A stretch of 64,000 bases of DNA from Pacificimonas sp036351775 (GTDB lineage Bacteria; Pseudomonadota; Alphaproteobacteria; Sphingomonadales; Sphingomonadaceae), in contig JAZBPX010000066.1 of NCBI GenBank assembly GCA_036351775.1, forward strand, positions 62,001 through 126,000, written 5' to 3'. The position numbers and the translations under genes were made by a program. Positions 17,029 through 26,391 of the stretch are shown here, in pieces. Within the stretch, counting starts at the first letter, position 1. Every line of letters begins with the position of its first letter. The notes beneath the pieces are model-generated. The model made no database searches and was not told the DNA's origin. It saw only the letters and a program-made list of their open reading frames with translations.

Positions 17029-19014
17029 ATGTCCGTTTCTCACGACGATCTCGCCAACGCGATCCGCGCGCTCTCGATGGACGCCGTCCAGGCCGCGAAC
17101 TCCGGCCACCCCGGCATGCCGATGGGCATGGCCGACGCCGCGACCATCCTGTTCCAGAAGCATCTGAAGTTCGATCCGGCAGACCCGCACTGGTTCGACC
17201 GCGACCGCTTCGTCCTCAGCGCGGGCCACGGCTCGATGCTTATCTATTCGCTCCTCTACCTGACCGGCTACGAGCGCCCCACTATCAAGGACATCCGCAA
17301 CTTTCGCCAGCTCGGCAGCCCGTGCGCCGGCCACCCGGAAAACTTCCTGCTCGATGGCGTCGAAGCCACCACGGGCCCGCTCGGCCAGGGCCTTGCCATG
17401 TCGGTCGGCATGGCGATGGCAGAGCGGCACCTGAACGCCGTCTACGGCGACGCGCTCGTCGATCACCGCACCTGGGTCGTCGCCGGTGACGGCTGCCTGA
17501 TGGAGGGCATCAACCATGAAGCGATCGGCCTCGCCGGGCATCTGAAGCTCGGGCGACTGAACGTCATTTGGGACGACAACCGTATCACCATCGACGGTCC
17601 CACCGACCTCTCGACCAGCGAGGACATCAAGGCGCGCTATGCCGCGACCGGCTGGCACGTTACCGAGTGCGACGGCCATGACCCCGAAGCGCTCGACGCA
17701 GCCATGAAAGCGGCGAAGGCCGACCCCCGCCCCAGCCTGATCGCCGCCCGCACCGTCATCGGCTACGGGTCGCCGACGAAGCAGGGCACCGCTGGTGCCC
17801 ACGGCGCGCCGCTCGGCCCTGACGAGATCGAGGCAACCCGCGACTCGCTCGGCTGGGATGCCGAGCCGTTCGTCATTCCCGACAAAATCCTCTCAGCCTG
17901 GCGAGAGATCGGCAGCGGCTGCGCGGACCGCCGCAGGGCCTGGCTCGACAAGGCGCAGAAACAGCCCGAATGGGCAGACTTTTCCGCTCGCATGGCGGGC
18001 GACATCCCTGCCGCCCTCGACGAGGCGATCGAGAAGCATATCGAAGCCTTGATCGCCGACCCGGTGAAGGAAGCCACGCGCAAGTCATCCGAGAACACGC
18101 TGAAGGTCGTGAATGCCGCCCTTCCCTCGACGCTCGGCGGCTCAGCAGACCTCACGGGATCGAACAACACCCGCACCGGCGACCTCGGCGTCTTCACGAA
18201 AGACGACTATGCCGGGCGTTATGTGTTCTACGGCATCCGCGAGTTCGGCATGGCGGCCGCTATGAACGGCATGGCGCTGCACGGCGGCATCGTACCCTAT
18301 GGCGGGACCTTCCTCATCTTCTCGGACTATTCGCGGCCCGCCATCCGTCTTGGTGCGCTGCAGGAGGCGCGGGTCATCCATGTCCTGACGCATGACAGCA
18401 TCGGTCTTGGCGAGGACGGCCCGACGCACCAGCCGGTCGAACAGGTCATGAGCCTGCGCGCGATTCCGAACCTCAAGGTGTACCGCCCCGCCGATGCCGT
18501 CGAGACCGCCGAATGCTGGCAGCTTGCCCTGAAGGACAAGGACACGCCGTCAGTCCTCGCACTGACCCGTCAGGGCCTGCCGCAGGTTCGTCTTGAGGGG
18601 CAGATCGACAACCTGTCGGAGCGCGGTGCCTATCGCCTGAAAGCCGCCGAAGCCGCACGGAAAGTTATCTTCATCGCCACCGGCTCCGAGGTGCATCTCG
18701 CGCTCGAAGCCGCTGCAAGGCTCGAAGCCGGCGGCACGGGCTGCGATGTCATCTCCATGCCCTGCTGGGAGCGCTTCGCCGCGCAGCCTGACGCCTACCG
18801 CGAAGAACTGCTGCCGAACGTGCCCCCGGGCGAGATTCTTCGCGTCTCGGTCGAGGCCGGTGTGACACAGGGCTGGGCGGAACATGTGATGGCAAACGGC
18901 CTGGCCATCGGTCTCGACCGGTTCGGTGCCTCCGCCCCCGCCGGCGACCTGTTCGAAAGATTCGGCTTCACGCCCGACGCCGTCGTCGCGCGCGTCAAAG
19001 ACCATCTGGGATAA
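17029..19014 (+). CDS. tkt: Transketolase
   Basis: Thiamine-diphosphate enzyme of the pentose phosphate pathway, 661 residues. The N-terminal NSGHPGMPMG motif binds substrate. The thiamine-diphosphate motif is GDGCLMEGINHEA...WDDN. The central pyrimidine domain has GIREFGMAAAMNGMALHGG, and THDSIGLGEDGPTHQP follows. ATG at 17029 is preferred over an in-frame GTG at 17014. First gene of an operon with gap, pgk and fcl. The divergent gap 16786-17028 must hold its promoter. Confidence 0.97.
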   Translation: MSVSHDDLANAIRALSMDAVQAANSGHPGMPMGMADAATILFQKHLKFDPADPHWFDRDRFVLSAGHGSMLIYSLLYLTGYERPTIKDIRNFRQLGSPCAGHPENFLLDGVEATTGPLGQGLAMSVGMAMAERHLNAVYGDALVDHRTWVVAGDGCLMEGINHEAIGLAGHLKLGRLNVIWDDNRITIDGPTDLSTSEDIKARYAATGWHVTECDGHDPEALDAAMKAAKADPRPSLIAARTVIGYGSPTKQGTAGAHGAPLGPDEIEATRDSLGWDAEPFVIPDKILSAWREIGSGCADRRRAWLDKAQKQPEWADFSARMAGDIPAALDEAIEKHIEALIADPVKEATRKSSENTLKVVNAALPSTLGGSADLTGSNNTRTGDLGVFTKDDYAGRYVFYGIREFGMAAAMNGMALHGGIVPYGGTFLIFSDYSRPAIRLGALQEARVIHVLTHDSIGLGEDGPTHQPVEQVMSLRAIPNLKVYRPADAVETAECWQLALKDKDTPSVLALTRQGLPQVRLEGQIDNLSERGAYRLKAAEAARKVIFIATGSEVHLALEAAARLEAGGTGCDVISMPCWERFAAQPDAYREELLPNVPPGEILRVSVEAGVTQGWAEHVMANGLAIGLDRFGASAPAGDLFERFGFTPDAVVARVKDHLG

Positions 19015-19041
19015 TCAGAATAAACGAGCGAGGTTTTCTCC

Positions 19042-20046
19042 ATGACCACAAAGGTTTCCATCAATGGCTTCGGCCGCATCGGGCGTCTGGTCGCCCGCGC
19101 CCTTCTCGAGCGCACGGACCATGATTTCGAATTGGTCGCGATCAACGACCTCGCCGACGCGAAGGCGAATGCCCTGTTGTTCCAGTATGATTCCACGCAT
19201 GGCCGCTTCCCGGGTTCGGTCGAGGCGGGCGATGGCTCGATTACCGTCAACGGCAAGACCATCGCCGTTACGTCGGAGCGCGATCCCGGAAGCCTGCCGC
19301 ACGCCGATATGGGCGTCGAGCTGGTTCTCGAATGCACCGGTTTCTTTCAGTCGCACGAAGCCGCCGAGCCGCACCTGTCGGCTGGTGCAAAACGCGTCCT
19401 CATCTCCGCACCGGCAAAGAATGTTTCGAAGACCGTAGTTTACGGCGTAAACCATGACAGCCTGACCGCTGATGACGTCATTGTCTCGAACGCGTCCTGC
19501 ACGACCAACTGCCTCGCGCCCGTTGCGAAGGTCATGAACGACACCGTCGGCATCGAGCGCGGCTTCATGACGACGATCCACAGCTACACCAACGACCAAC
19601 GCATGCTCGACCAGATGCACAGCGACATGCGCCGGGCCCGCGGCGGTGCGCAGAACATGATCCCCACGACAACGGGTGCCGCCCGCGCCGTCGGCCTCGT
19701 GCTGCCCGAACTGAACGGCAAGCTCGACGGCTCCTCGGTGCGTGTCCCGACCCCGAACGTCTCCCTTATCGACCTCGTTTTCACACCCGGCCGCGACACG
19801 AGCGCCGAGGAACTGAACGCGGCGCTGAAGGCAGCGGCGAACGGCCCGATGAACGGCGTCCTCGACTATACCGCGCAGCCGCTGGTCAGTTCGGACTTCA
19901 ATCATCACCCGGCGTCATCGACGGTCGACAGCCTCGAAACCGCCGTTCTCGAAGGAAAACTTGCCCGCGTGGTCAGCTGGTATGACAACGAATGGGGCTT
20001 CTCGAACCGCATGATCGATACCGCTAAGGTCATGGCGAACCTGTGA
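19042..20046 (+). CDS. gap: Type I glyceraldehyde-3-phosphate dehydrogenase
   Basis: Glycolytic NAD-dependent oxidoreductase, 334 residues. The Rossmann NAD-binding start is VSINGFGRIGRLVARAL. The catalytic Cys lies in SNASCTTNCLAP (about residues 151-162). The C-terminal SWYDNEWGFSNRM is diagnostic. A GAGGTTTTCTCC ribosome region precedes ATG 19042. It lies 27 bases after tkt and 7 before pgk. Confidence 0.98.
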   Translation: MTTKVSINGFGRIGRLVARALLERTDHDFELVAINDLADAKANALLFQYDSTHGRFPGSVEAGDGSITVNGKTIAVTSERDPGSLPHADMGVELVLECTGFFQSHEAAEPHLSAGAKRVLISAPAKNVSKTVVYGVNHDSLTADDVIVSNASCTTNCLAPVAKVMNDTVGIERGFMTTIHSYTNDQRMLDQMHSDMRRARGGAQNMIPTTTGAARAVGLVLPELNGKLDGSSVRVPTPNVSLIDLVFTPGRDTSAEELNAALKAAANGPMNGVLDYTAQPLVSSDFNHHPASSTVDSLETAVLEGKLARVVSWYDNEWGFSNRMIDTAKVMANL

Positions 20047-20053
20047 TCCGCAC

Positions 20054-21250
20054 ATGACGGCGTTCAAGACCCTCGACGATCTCGACGCTGATCTCAGCGG
20101 CCAGCGCATCCTCGTACGCTGCGATCTGAATGTCCCGGTGCAAGACGGCGACGTTACCGACGACACGCGCCTACGCGCCGCCATCCCCACACTGACCGAG
20201 CTGGCGGACCGCGGTGCCAAGGTCCTGGTGCTGTCGCATTTCGGGCGGCCGAAAGGCGAAGATCCTATGCTATCGCTCTCTCCCATCTCCGCCGAACTGG
20301 AGAAGGTTCTGGACCGCGAAGTCATGTTCATCACCGAGACCTTCGGACCGGTTGCCGAGCAGGCCATCGGCCTGATGGTGGACGGCGGTATCGCGGTGCT
20401 GGAAAACACCCGCTTCCACGAGGGCGAGACGAAGAACGACCCTGCAATGACGAAGCAGATCGCTGCGCTCGCTGACGCCTATGTGAACGACGCCTTTTCC
20501 ACCGCGCACCGCGCACATGTTTCGACGGAGGGGCTGGCGCACTTGCTGCCCGCCTATGCCGGCCGCGCGATGGAAACCGAGCTTAGGGCGCTGGAGACGG
20601 CGCTCGGCTCGCCGCAGCACCCCGTTGCGGCCGTCGTCGGCGGGGCCAAGGTATCGACGAAGCTCGACGTGCTGACGAACCTCGTTGCGAAGGTCGATCA
20701 CCTCATCATTGGCGGCGGCATGGCGAACACGTTCCTTGCCGCCAAAGGCGTAGATGTCGGCAAGTCGCTCTGTGAGCACGACCTTACCGGCACGGCAAAC
20801 GACATTCTGGCGCGTGCGGACGCGGAAAACTGCACGGTTCACCTGCCCTATGACGTCGTCGTCGCAAAGGAATTCGCCGCCAACGCGCCAAATCGCACGG
20901 TCAACGTCCATGAAGTTGCCGAAGACGAGATGATCCTCGACGTCGGCCAGGCCGCCGTAGAAGCGCTGGCCGACGTCCTGAAAACCTGCCGCACGCTCGT
21001 CTGGAATGGTCCGATGGGCGCGTTCGAGATCGAGCCGTTCGACCGCGCCACGGTCGCGCTTGCCAGAACGGCCGCCGCGCTTACCGGCGACGCTTCGCTG
21101 ACTTCGGTTGCAGGCGGCGGCGATACCGTCGCTGCGCTCGCCCATGCGGGCGTGACCGACGAGTTCACCTTTATCTCGACCGCGGGCGGCGCATTTCTGG
21201 AGTGGATGGAAGGAAAGCCGCTTCCGGGCGTCGAAGCGCTGAAGCGCTGA
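20054..21250 (+). CDS. pgk: Phosphoglycerate kinase
   Basis: Glycolytic kinase that makes ATP from 1,3-bisphosphoglycerate, 398 residues. The N-terminal LVRCDLNVPVQDGDVTDDTR and the LSHFGRPKGE segment bind substrate. The nucleotide-binding part has LVWNGPMGAFE and VAGGGDTVAAL, and FTFISTAGGAFLEWMEGK is the C-terminal signature. Its TGA overlaps the ATG of the next gene (TGATG). Confidence 0.98.
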   Translation: MTAFKTLDDLDADLSGQRILVRCDLNVPVQDGDVTDDTRLRAAIPTLTELADRGAKVLVLSHFGRPKGEDPMLSLSPISAELEKVLDREVMFITETFGPVAEQAIGLMVDGGIAVLENTRFHEGETKNDPAMTKQIAALADAYVNDAFSTAHRAHVSTEGLAHLLPAYAGRAMETELRALETALGSPQHPVAAVVGGAKVSTKLDVLTNLVAKVDHLIIGGGMANTFLAAKGVDVGKSLCEHDLTGTANDILARADAENCTVHLPYDVVVAKEFAANAPNRTVNVHEVAEDEMILDVGQAAVEALADVLKTCRTLVWNGPMGAFEIEPFDRATVALARTAAALTGDASLTSVAGGGDTVAALAHAGVTDEFTFISTAGGAFLEWMEGKPLPGVEALKR

Positions 21251-21816
21251 TGCCGGACGTGCTCGCGGACAAGGCGCAGCTGCGACGCACATTTCGAGAA
21301 GTCCGTTCTGCGTTTGTCTCTGACCTCGCTGAAGGAGAAGCACGGCGTCTGTCGTCGGCAGCGATGGCGCAGGCCGCCCCGCATCTTGCCGGTCATGCGG
21401 TGATCGGTCTCTACGCCGCGACGCCCGAAGAGATCGATCCGCTCTCCGCTGCTCCGGCGAGCGCCACCGTTGCCCTGCCCTGGTTCGCGGCGCGCGACGA
21501 CCATATGTATTTTCGCGAGACTGGCGCGCTTGAACGCGGTCCCTGGGGGATACGGCAAGCCGTCTCGACATCACCGTTAGCCGAACCCACCGCCCTGATC
21601 GTCCCGCTCGTCGCGGCGACGCGAACCGGCCACCGGCTGGGACAGGGGGGCGGCCATTACGACCGCTACTTGGCCCGGCGCGGAAGCGAGGGAACCCGTC
21701 CCCTCACCATCGGCCTCGCCTGGGACTGTCAGCTGACGCAATCCTTGCCCGTGGACCCCTGGGACGAACCGCTCAATTTCATTGCGACGCCAAGCGCTCT
21801 ATACGCCGCGCCATGA
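21250..21816 (+). CDS. 5-formyltetrahydrofolate cyclo-ligase
   Basis: Enzyme that converts 5-formyl-THF to 5,10-methenyl-THF with ATP, 188 residues. The N-terminal DKAQLRRTFREVR has the basic ATP-binding helix. The C-terminal motif is RLGQGGGHYDRYLA. In enterobacteria this gene lies directly after the 6S RNA; here 6S RNA and this gene flank the same operon region. Start is ATG in a TGATG overlap with pgk. Confidence 0.93.
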   Translation: MPDVLADKAQLRRTFREVRSAFVSDLAEGEARRLSSAAMAQAAPHLAGHAVIGLYAATPEEIDPLSAAPASATVALPWFAARDDHMYFRETGALERGPWGIRQAVSTSPLAEPTALIVPLVAATRTGHRLGQGGGHYDRYLARRGSEGTRPLTIGLAWDCQLTQSLPVDPWDEPLNFIATPSALYAAP

Positions 21817-22025
21817 CTGAAGAACCCAAACTCAGAAAGCCGCTCGGGGTGATCCTGATGATTGTCATCATCACCGCCTATGCCCTGATCGTAATGGCCC
21901 TTTCAGACCCCATCAGCACCCTGCCCGTACTGGTGCAGCTGCCGATCTACATCGTGCTTGGGATTGCGTGGATTTTCCCGCTGAAGCCGCTGGTGCGCTG
22001 GATCGAAGTGGGCCGCTGGTCATGA
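21813..22025 (+). CDS. DUF2842 family small membrane protein
   Basis: A 70-residue protein with two predicted membrane helices, about residues 11-32 and 40-58. The ending WIFPLKPLVRWIEVGRW is the signature of DUF2842. ATGA overlaps join it to the genes on both sides. Function unknown; position between folate/glycolysis genes and chorismate mutase gives no direct clue. Confidence 0.88.
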   Translation: MTEEPKLRKPLGVILMIVIITAYALIVMALSDPISTLPVLVQLPIYIVLGIAWIFPLKPLVRWIEVGRWS

Positions 22026-22351
22026 GCGGAGCCAATTCAGTCATCGTCCCTGCAGCCCAGACCACGACCATGGCAGAAATTCGCGAGGGCATCGATGACC
22101 TCGACCGCCGCATCGTCGCCCTTCTCGCCGAGCGCATGCGTTACATCGAGGCCGCCGCCCGCGTGAAACAGGACCGCGGCACCGTCCGTGACGAATGGCG
22201 CAAGAACGATGTCATCGACAAGGCAGCGCGCGCAGCCGAAACCGCCGACTTTCCGCCCGATCTCGCCCGCGCGATCTGGGAGGTGCTGGTGGAAGGCTCC
22301 ATCGCTCATGAATTCGTCCAGTTCGATGAACTGAAAGCGTCCGTCGATTAG
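22022..22351 (+). CDS. Chorismate mutase (AroQ type)
   Basis: A 109-residue, all-helical chorismate mutase that makes prephenate for Phe/Tyr synthesis. The core IREGIDDLDRRIVALLAERMRYIEAAARVK is typical of AroQ/PchB-type monofunctional enzymes, and R/K residues for substrate binding are present. The start in the ATGA overlap with DUF2842 gives an N-terminal extension; the Met at residue 17 (22070) is an alternative. Confidence 0.88.
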   Translation: MSGANSVIVPAAQTTTMAEIREGIDDLDRRIVALLAERMRYIEAAARVKQDRGTVRDEWRKNDVIDKAARAAETADFPPDLARAIWEVLVEGSIAHEFVQFDELKASVD

Positions 22352-22382
22352 CCGGCCATGTCTCGTTCAGAACGCACCGAAC

Positions 22383-22613
22383 CTACTGCCCGCGCCCCGT
22401 TTCACTCTGTAATTCGTCAATGCGCTGCGAAGCCTCGGCCTTTGTGAGCGCGGAATCGAACGGTTCGTTGGCCTCTTCGCTGAGCGTTTTCAGATAACTT
22501 GCCTGCGCCCCGGTCATTTTCTCATCGCCGGTGGTCCAGTTGTCCGGGTCCTTGATCGCGTTCGAATCCGTATCGGGATCCTGCTTCGGCCGCGCGTTCG
22601 GTTGATCGGTCAT
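22383..22613 (-). CDS. DUF3072 family protein
   Basis: A 76-residue hydrophilic protein. The pattern NAIKDPDNWTTGDEKMTGAQ, then YLKTLSEEANEP and LTKAEASQRIDEL, is the DUF3072 signature. It resembles small stress-related proteins with a disordered N-terminus. ATG at 22613 removes three in-frame upstream residues. The function is unknown. Confidence 0.85.
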   Translation of the reverse strand: MTDQPNARPKQDPDTDSNAIKDPDNWTTGDEKMTGAQASYLKTLSEEANEPFDSALTKAEASQRIDELQSETGRGQ

Positions 22614-22717
22614 GAAAGCCATCTCCTGCCGTTATTGGTTACAGAACGAACAGAGATGTTCCGGTATTGTTCCTTTGGGCGGGGCGGACAGAATAAGGCC
22701 AAACTGTCGCAATTGCC

Positions 22718-24244
22718 CTAGTCCAAGTTCCGCAGAAAGCCGCGCGCACTCTCCCGATACTCATCCTGCCGTTTCGGGCTCATCTTGTCCCAGCTCCGAT
22801 AAGGCATCGCGAGCCGACGGTTGCCGTCCAGCTTCTCGCGGTTCCGGTCCAGAAAATCCCAGTAGAGCGCGTTGAACGGGCACGCGCCCTCACCCGTCTT
22901 CTGATTCACGTCGTAAACGCACGACGTGCAATAATCCGACATCTTGTTGATGTAATTTCCGGAGGACGCGTAGGGCTTCGTCCCCAAAAGACCGCCGTCA
23001 CCGAACTGGCTCATGCCCAGCGTGTTGGGCAGTTCAACCCACTCGTAGGCGTCGGCGTAGACCTCAAGATACCATATATGAACCTGCTTCGGGTCCGCGC
23101 CGATCAGCAGCGCGAAATTGCCCGTAATCATCAGGCGCTGAATGTGATGAGCATAAGCGTGCTCGATGGTCTGGCCGACCGCTTCCGACAGACAGTGCAT
23201 GTCCGTCTCGCCGGTCCAGTAGAAGGACGGCAGGTCCCGGCTCGCGCCAAGGAAGTTTCGCTCCACATAGTCCGGCCCCTCCCGCCAGTAGATGCCGCGC
23301 ACGAACTCGCGCCAGCCGATGATCTGCCGGATGAATCCCTCGGCGGCGTTCAGCGGAGCCTTCGCGTCCCGGTACGCCGCCTCGACCCGCCTGCACACCT
23401 CCAGCGGGTCCAGAAACCCGATATTCAGGTACGGCGAGATGATGGCGTGATAAAGAAAATGCTCTCCGGTCAGCATGGCGTCCTGGTAGCTGCCAAAGCT
23501 TTCGAGTGCGCGCGTCAGGAACTGTTCGAACACAGCCTCAGCATCGTCCCGCGTCACCGCATAGCCGAACCCTTCCAGCGTTCCGATGTTGTCGGGAAAA
23601 CGCTCGCCGATCATGGCGATGACAGCCCGTGTGATCTCGTCCGGTTCGAAGGTCAGCCGCTCCGGCATGAACAGGTCATCGTCGGCCGGTTTGCGGTTTT
23701 CCTTGTCGTAGTTCCAGCGGTCGCCCTCCGGCTTTCCATCCTCGGACATCAGCAGGCCGGTCTTCTTCCGCATTTCGCGGTAGAAATACTCCATCGTGAT
23801 GGTCTTTCGGCCCTCGGCCCAGTCGGCAAACTCTCCGATTCCGCAGACGAAACGGTCATCGTCGAACGTGCGAATGGGAACGTCGAAGCGTCCCGGCCAC
23901 TCGTCGATCATCTGCTGCACGCGCCACTCGCCGGGCAGCACTATGCGCACCTCATCCACCGCATGCCGTTCAAGAGCGCGCGCGAGCTCGCCCGTAAAGC
24001 TGCCGCTGTTCTCCGCATCGGTCAGCTCGGTATAATTGACCGTCCAGCCCGCCTCGCGCAACTCGGCTGCAAAGTGACGCATCGCTGACAAGATGAACAC
24101 GAGCTTCTGCTTGTGATGACCGACATAGGTGGTCTCCTCGTCCAGTTCGGCCATCAGGATGACAGTGTTGTCCTTCGTACACCCCCGAAGCGAGGCGAGA
24201 TCGCGCGTCAGCTGATCGCCGAGAATGTAAACGAGCTTTGGCAT
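22718..24244 (-). CDS. FeS-containing (6-4) photolyase / CryPro family protein
   Basis: A 508-residue deoxyribodipyrimidine photolyase-related protein. The N-terminal antenna domain starts MPKLVYILGDQL. The FAD-binding C-terminal part contains GFIRQIIGWREFVRGIYW and the segment around YAHHIQRLMITGNFALL. Four Cys that match the [4Fe-4S] ligands of PhrB-type enzymes are at residues 351, 439, 442 and 455. PhrB of Agrobacterium repairs (6-4) photoproducts with FAD and 6,7-dimethyl-8-ribityllumazine, so the same role is likely. It is a single gene, divergent from the GST gene. Confidence 0.92.
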   Translation of the reverse strand: MPKLVYILGDQLTRDLASLRGCTKDNTVILMAELDEETTYVGHHKQKLVFILSAMRHFAAELREAGWTVNYTELTDAENSGSFTGELARALERHAVDEVRIVLPGEWRVQQMIDEWPGRFDVPIRTFDDDRFVCGIGEFADWAEGRKTITMEYFYREMRKKTGLLMSEDGKPEGDRWNYDKENRKPADDDLFMPERLTFEPDEITRAVIAMIGERFPDNIGTLEGFGYAVTRDDAEAVFEQFLTRALESFGSYQDAMLTGEHFLYHAIISPYLNIGFLDPLEVCRRVEAAYRDAKAPLNAAEGFIRQIIGWREFVRGIYWREGPDYVERNFLGASRDLPSFYWTGETDMHCLSEAVGQTIEHAYAHHIQRLMITGNFALLIGADPKQVHIWYLEVYADAYEWVELPNTLGMSQFGDGGLLGTKPYASSGNYINKMSDYCTSCVYDVNQKTGEGACPFNALYWDFLDRNREKLDGNRRLAMPYRSWDKMSPKRQDEYRESARGFLRNLD

Positions 24245-24378
24245 GCCGGTGTCAGCGCACGAGAACCGGCCGCGGTTTCGGGCCGTTCACAATGTCGCGC
24301 CCCCTTCCTTCCAGCAGTGGCCCCGCCTCCGGATACAGGTCAACCTGACGGCGACCGAACAACAGAAAGCTGCGCCCC

Positions 24379-25101
24379 ATGACCGCCCCCATCACTGTGT
24401 ACACCGGACCAACACCAAACGGGCGCAAGGTCACAATCGCGCTGGAAGAAATGGCATTGCCGTACGAAATGAAGCATGTCGATATTCTGGCGGGCGATCA
24501 GCACAAGCCCGAATTTCTGGCGATGAACCCGAACAACAAGTTTCCGGTGATCGAGGATCCGGACGGTCCGGATGGCGAACCTTTCCTCCTATGGGAATCC
24601 GGGGCGATCCTTTGGTATCTGGCGGAAAAGACCGGCCAGTTTCTCCCATCTTCGGGCGCTGACCGCCACCTCGTCCACCAGTGGCTGATGTTCCAGATGG
24701 CTGGTGTCGGGCCGATGTTCGGCCAGTTCGCGCATTTCTACTTCTATGCGAAGGAAAAGCACCCCTATGCCATCGAGCGCTACAGTGCAGAGATGCAGCG
24801 TCAGCTCGCTGTCATGGACGGTCATTTGAAGGGCCGCGACTGGTTCGCAGGCGATGACTACTCCATCGCTGACATGGCGATCATCCCCTGGGTGGAGGGC
24901 GCTGTCGACAACCCCGCCATGCCGCCCCGCCCGCATCTGAAGGCCTGGGTGGACCGTCTAAAGGCCCGTCCTGCCGTTCAGCGCGGCCTCGAGGCCCTGC
25001 GCGACAAGGTCCGGCAGGAAACCGTCGAGGGCGGCATGAAGGGCTTTGGCGACGATCACCGCTCACAGCTATTCGGCGCGGCGCAATATTCGCGCACCTG
25101 A
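24379..25101 (+). CDS. Glutathione S-transferase family protein
   Basis: A 240-residue cytosolic GST. The thioredoxin-fold N-terminus begins ITVYTGPTPNGRKV, with NPNNKFPVIEDP (cis-Pro) and WESGAILWYLAEK (the Glu-Ser pair that binds glutathione). The all-helical C-terminus contains FAGDDYSIADMAI. The combination resembles the Ure2p/YfcG-like disulfide-bond reductase class. A gene for tRNA-Asp follows on the other strand. Confidence 0.9.
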   Translation: MTAPITVYTGPTPNGRKVTIALEEMALPYEMKHVDILAGDQHKPEFLAMNPNNKFPVIEDPDGPDGEPFLLWESGAILWYLAEKTGQFLPSSGADRHLVHQWLMFQMAGVGPMFGQFAHFYFYAKEKHPYAIERYSAEMQRQLAVMDGHLKGRDWFAGDDYSIADMAIIPWVEGAVDNPAMPPRPHLKAWVDRLKARPAVQRGLEALRDKVRQETVEGGMKGFGDDHRSQLFGAAQYSRT

Positions 25102-25134
25102 AGCGGCAACCACCGCCAGTTCTTACAAGGGAAA

Positions 25135-25211
<77 letters not shown>

Positions 25212-25288
25212 TTGGGAGTTTCCGGTGCGAGGCATCGCTTCCGGAGGCGCGCCGTGTACGGCGGCCCCTGAATCGTGTCAAGCCGAAG

Positions 25289-26197
25289 TCAGGCCCGCCG
25301 CGCGATCATCGCAAGAATTTCTTTCGCCAGTTCGGGCCCGGCGTCCTCCTGGATGAAGTGATGCCCACCTTCGATGATCCGGTGCGGCTGTCCCTTCGCA
25401 CCGGGAATGCGCGCCTGCAGCACTTCCTCACTGCCGCGAGTAACGGGATCGTCGGAGCCGAACAGCGTTAGGAACGGCTTCTCGAACCGCTCTAGCGCCG
25501 CCCACGCCTTACGATTGGCGGGCGCCTCCGGATCGTCTTCGGAAATTGGCACCAGCAGCGGAAACATGCGCGCCCCGGCCTTGTAGCGATCATCGGGGAA
25601 CGGTGCGTTATAGGCCGACACCTCGTCCGCGCTCAGTTCGGTCGTGGTGGCGCCCTGTAGGATCATGCCCGAATCGAAATCGGGTACCGCCTGCGAAAAC
25701 TTGCGCCAGTTCAGAAAGCCCTCGGACGGCTTGCCCTCGCCCGTTGGTAGGAACGTGTTCGACGCAACGACGCCAGCGAACCTGTCCGCGTTCGCAGCAA
25801 CCAGCCGCAGGCCAAGCAGCCCACCCCAGTCCTGGCAGAACAGGGTCAGGTCCTGAAACCGCTGCGCGTCGAACCAGGCCTGCATCCAGCGGACATGGTT
25901 CGCATAGGTATAAGCCTCCTTCTCCTCCGGCTTGTCGGACCGCCCGAAGCCCACGAGGTCCGGCGCGTAGACCCGTGCTCCGCCGTCAACCAGAACCGCA
26001 ATCATCTTGCGGTACAGGAACGACCAGCTCGGCTCGCCGTGCATCAGAAGCACTTTGGGGCCGCCCTCCGGCCCCGCCTCGACATGCGCAATGCGGATAT
26101 CGCCCAGCGCCTCATCGGTAATGGTGGTGTAGGCGACGGGAAAGTCGAAGTCCGGCAGCTGTTCGAAGCGGGCTTCCGGGGTTCTCAGGACGGTCAT
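25289..26197 (-). CDS. Haloalkane dehalogenase
   Basis: Alpha/beta-hydrolase, 302 residues, of haloalkane dehalogenase subfamily I (DhlA/DhmA-like), which hydrolyses carbon-halogen bonds. Oxyanion/halide motif: HGEPSWSFLYR with E55 and W58. The nucleophile is D123 with W124 in FCQDWGG. The acid lies in FGSDDPVTRG and the base His in GGHHFIQED. ATG at 26197 is chosen for homology and has a GGAG site. The natural substrate of such housekeeping-located enzymes is often unknown. Confidence 0.88.
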   Translation of the reverse strand: MTVLRTPEARFEQLPDFDFPVAYTTITDEALGDIRIAHVEAGPEGGPKVLLMHGEPSWSFLYRKMIAVLVDGGARVYAPDLVGFGRSDKPEEKEAYTYANHVRWMQAWFDAQRFQDLTLFCQDWGGLLGLRLVAANADRFAGVVASNTFLPTGEGKPSEGFLNWRKFSQAVPDFDSGMILQGATTTELSADEVSAYNAPFPDDRYKAGARMFPLLVPISEDDPEAPANRKAWAALERFEKPFLTLFGSDDPVTRGSEEVLQARIPGAKGQPHRIIEGGHHFIQEDAGPELAKEILAMIARRA

Positions 26198-26391
26198 GGG
26201 ATCTCCTTCTCGCGGCGACGAGCGTAAAGCCGAAGCGGGGCCTCGTCTGCCCTCTCGCAAACAGGGGGTGTAGCCTGTGTGCGAAGGGCCATGGCCGGCA
26301 AATCCCTACGCGCCGTTAACTCTGATTTTACACCTTCCGGTCCATTCGGGACGCGAAACGGTCCATATCGGGCCAATCGAGGGGGCCTTCA

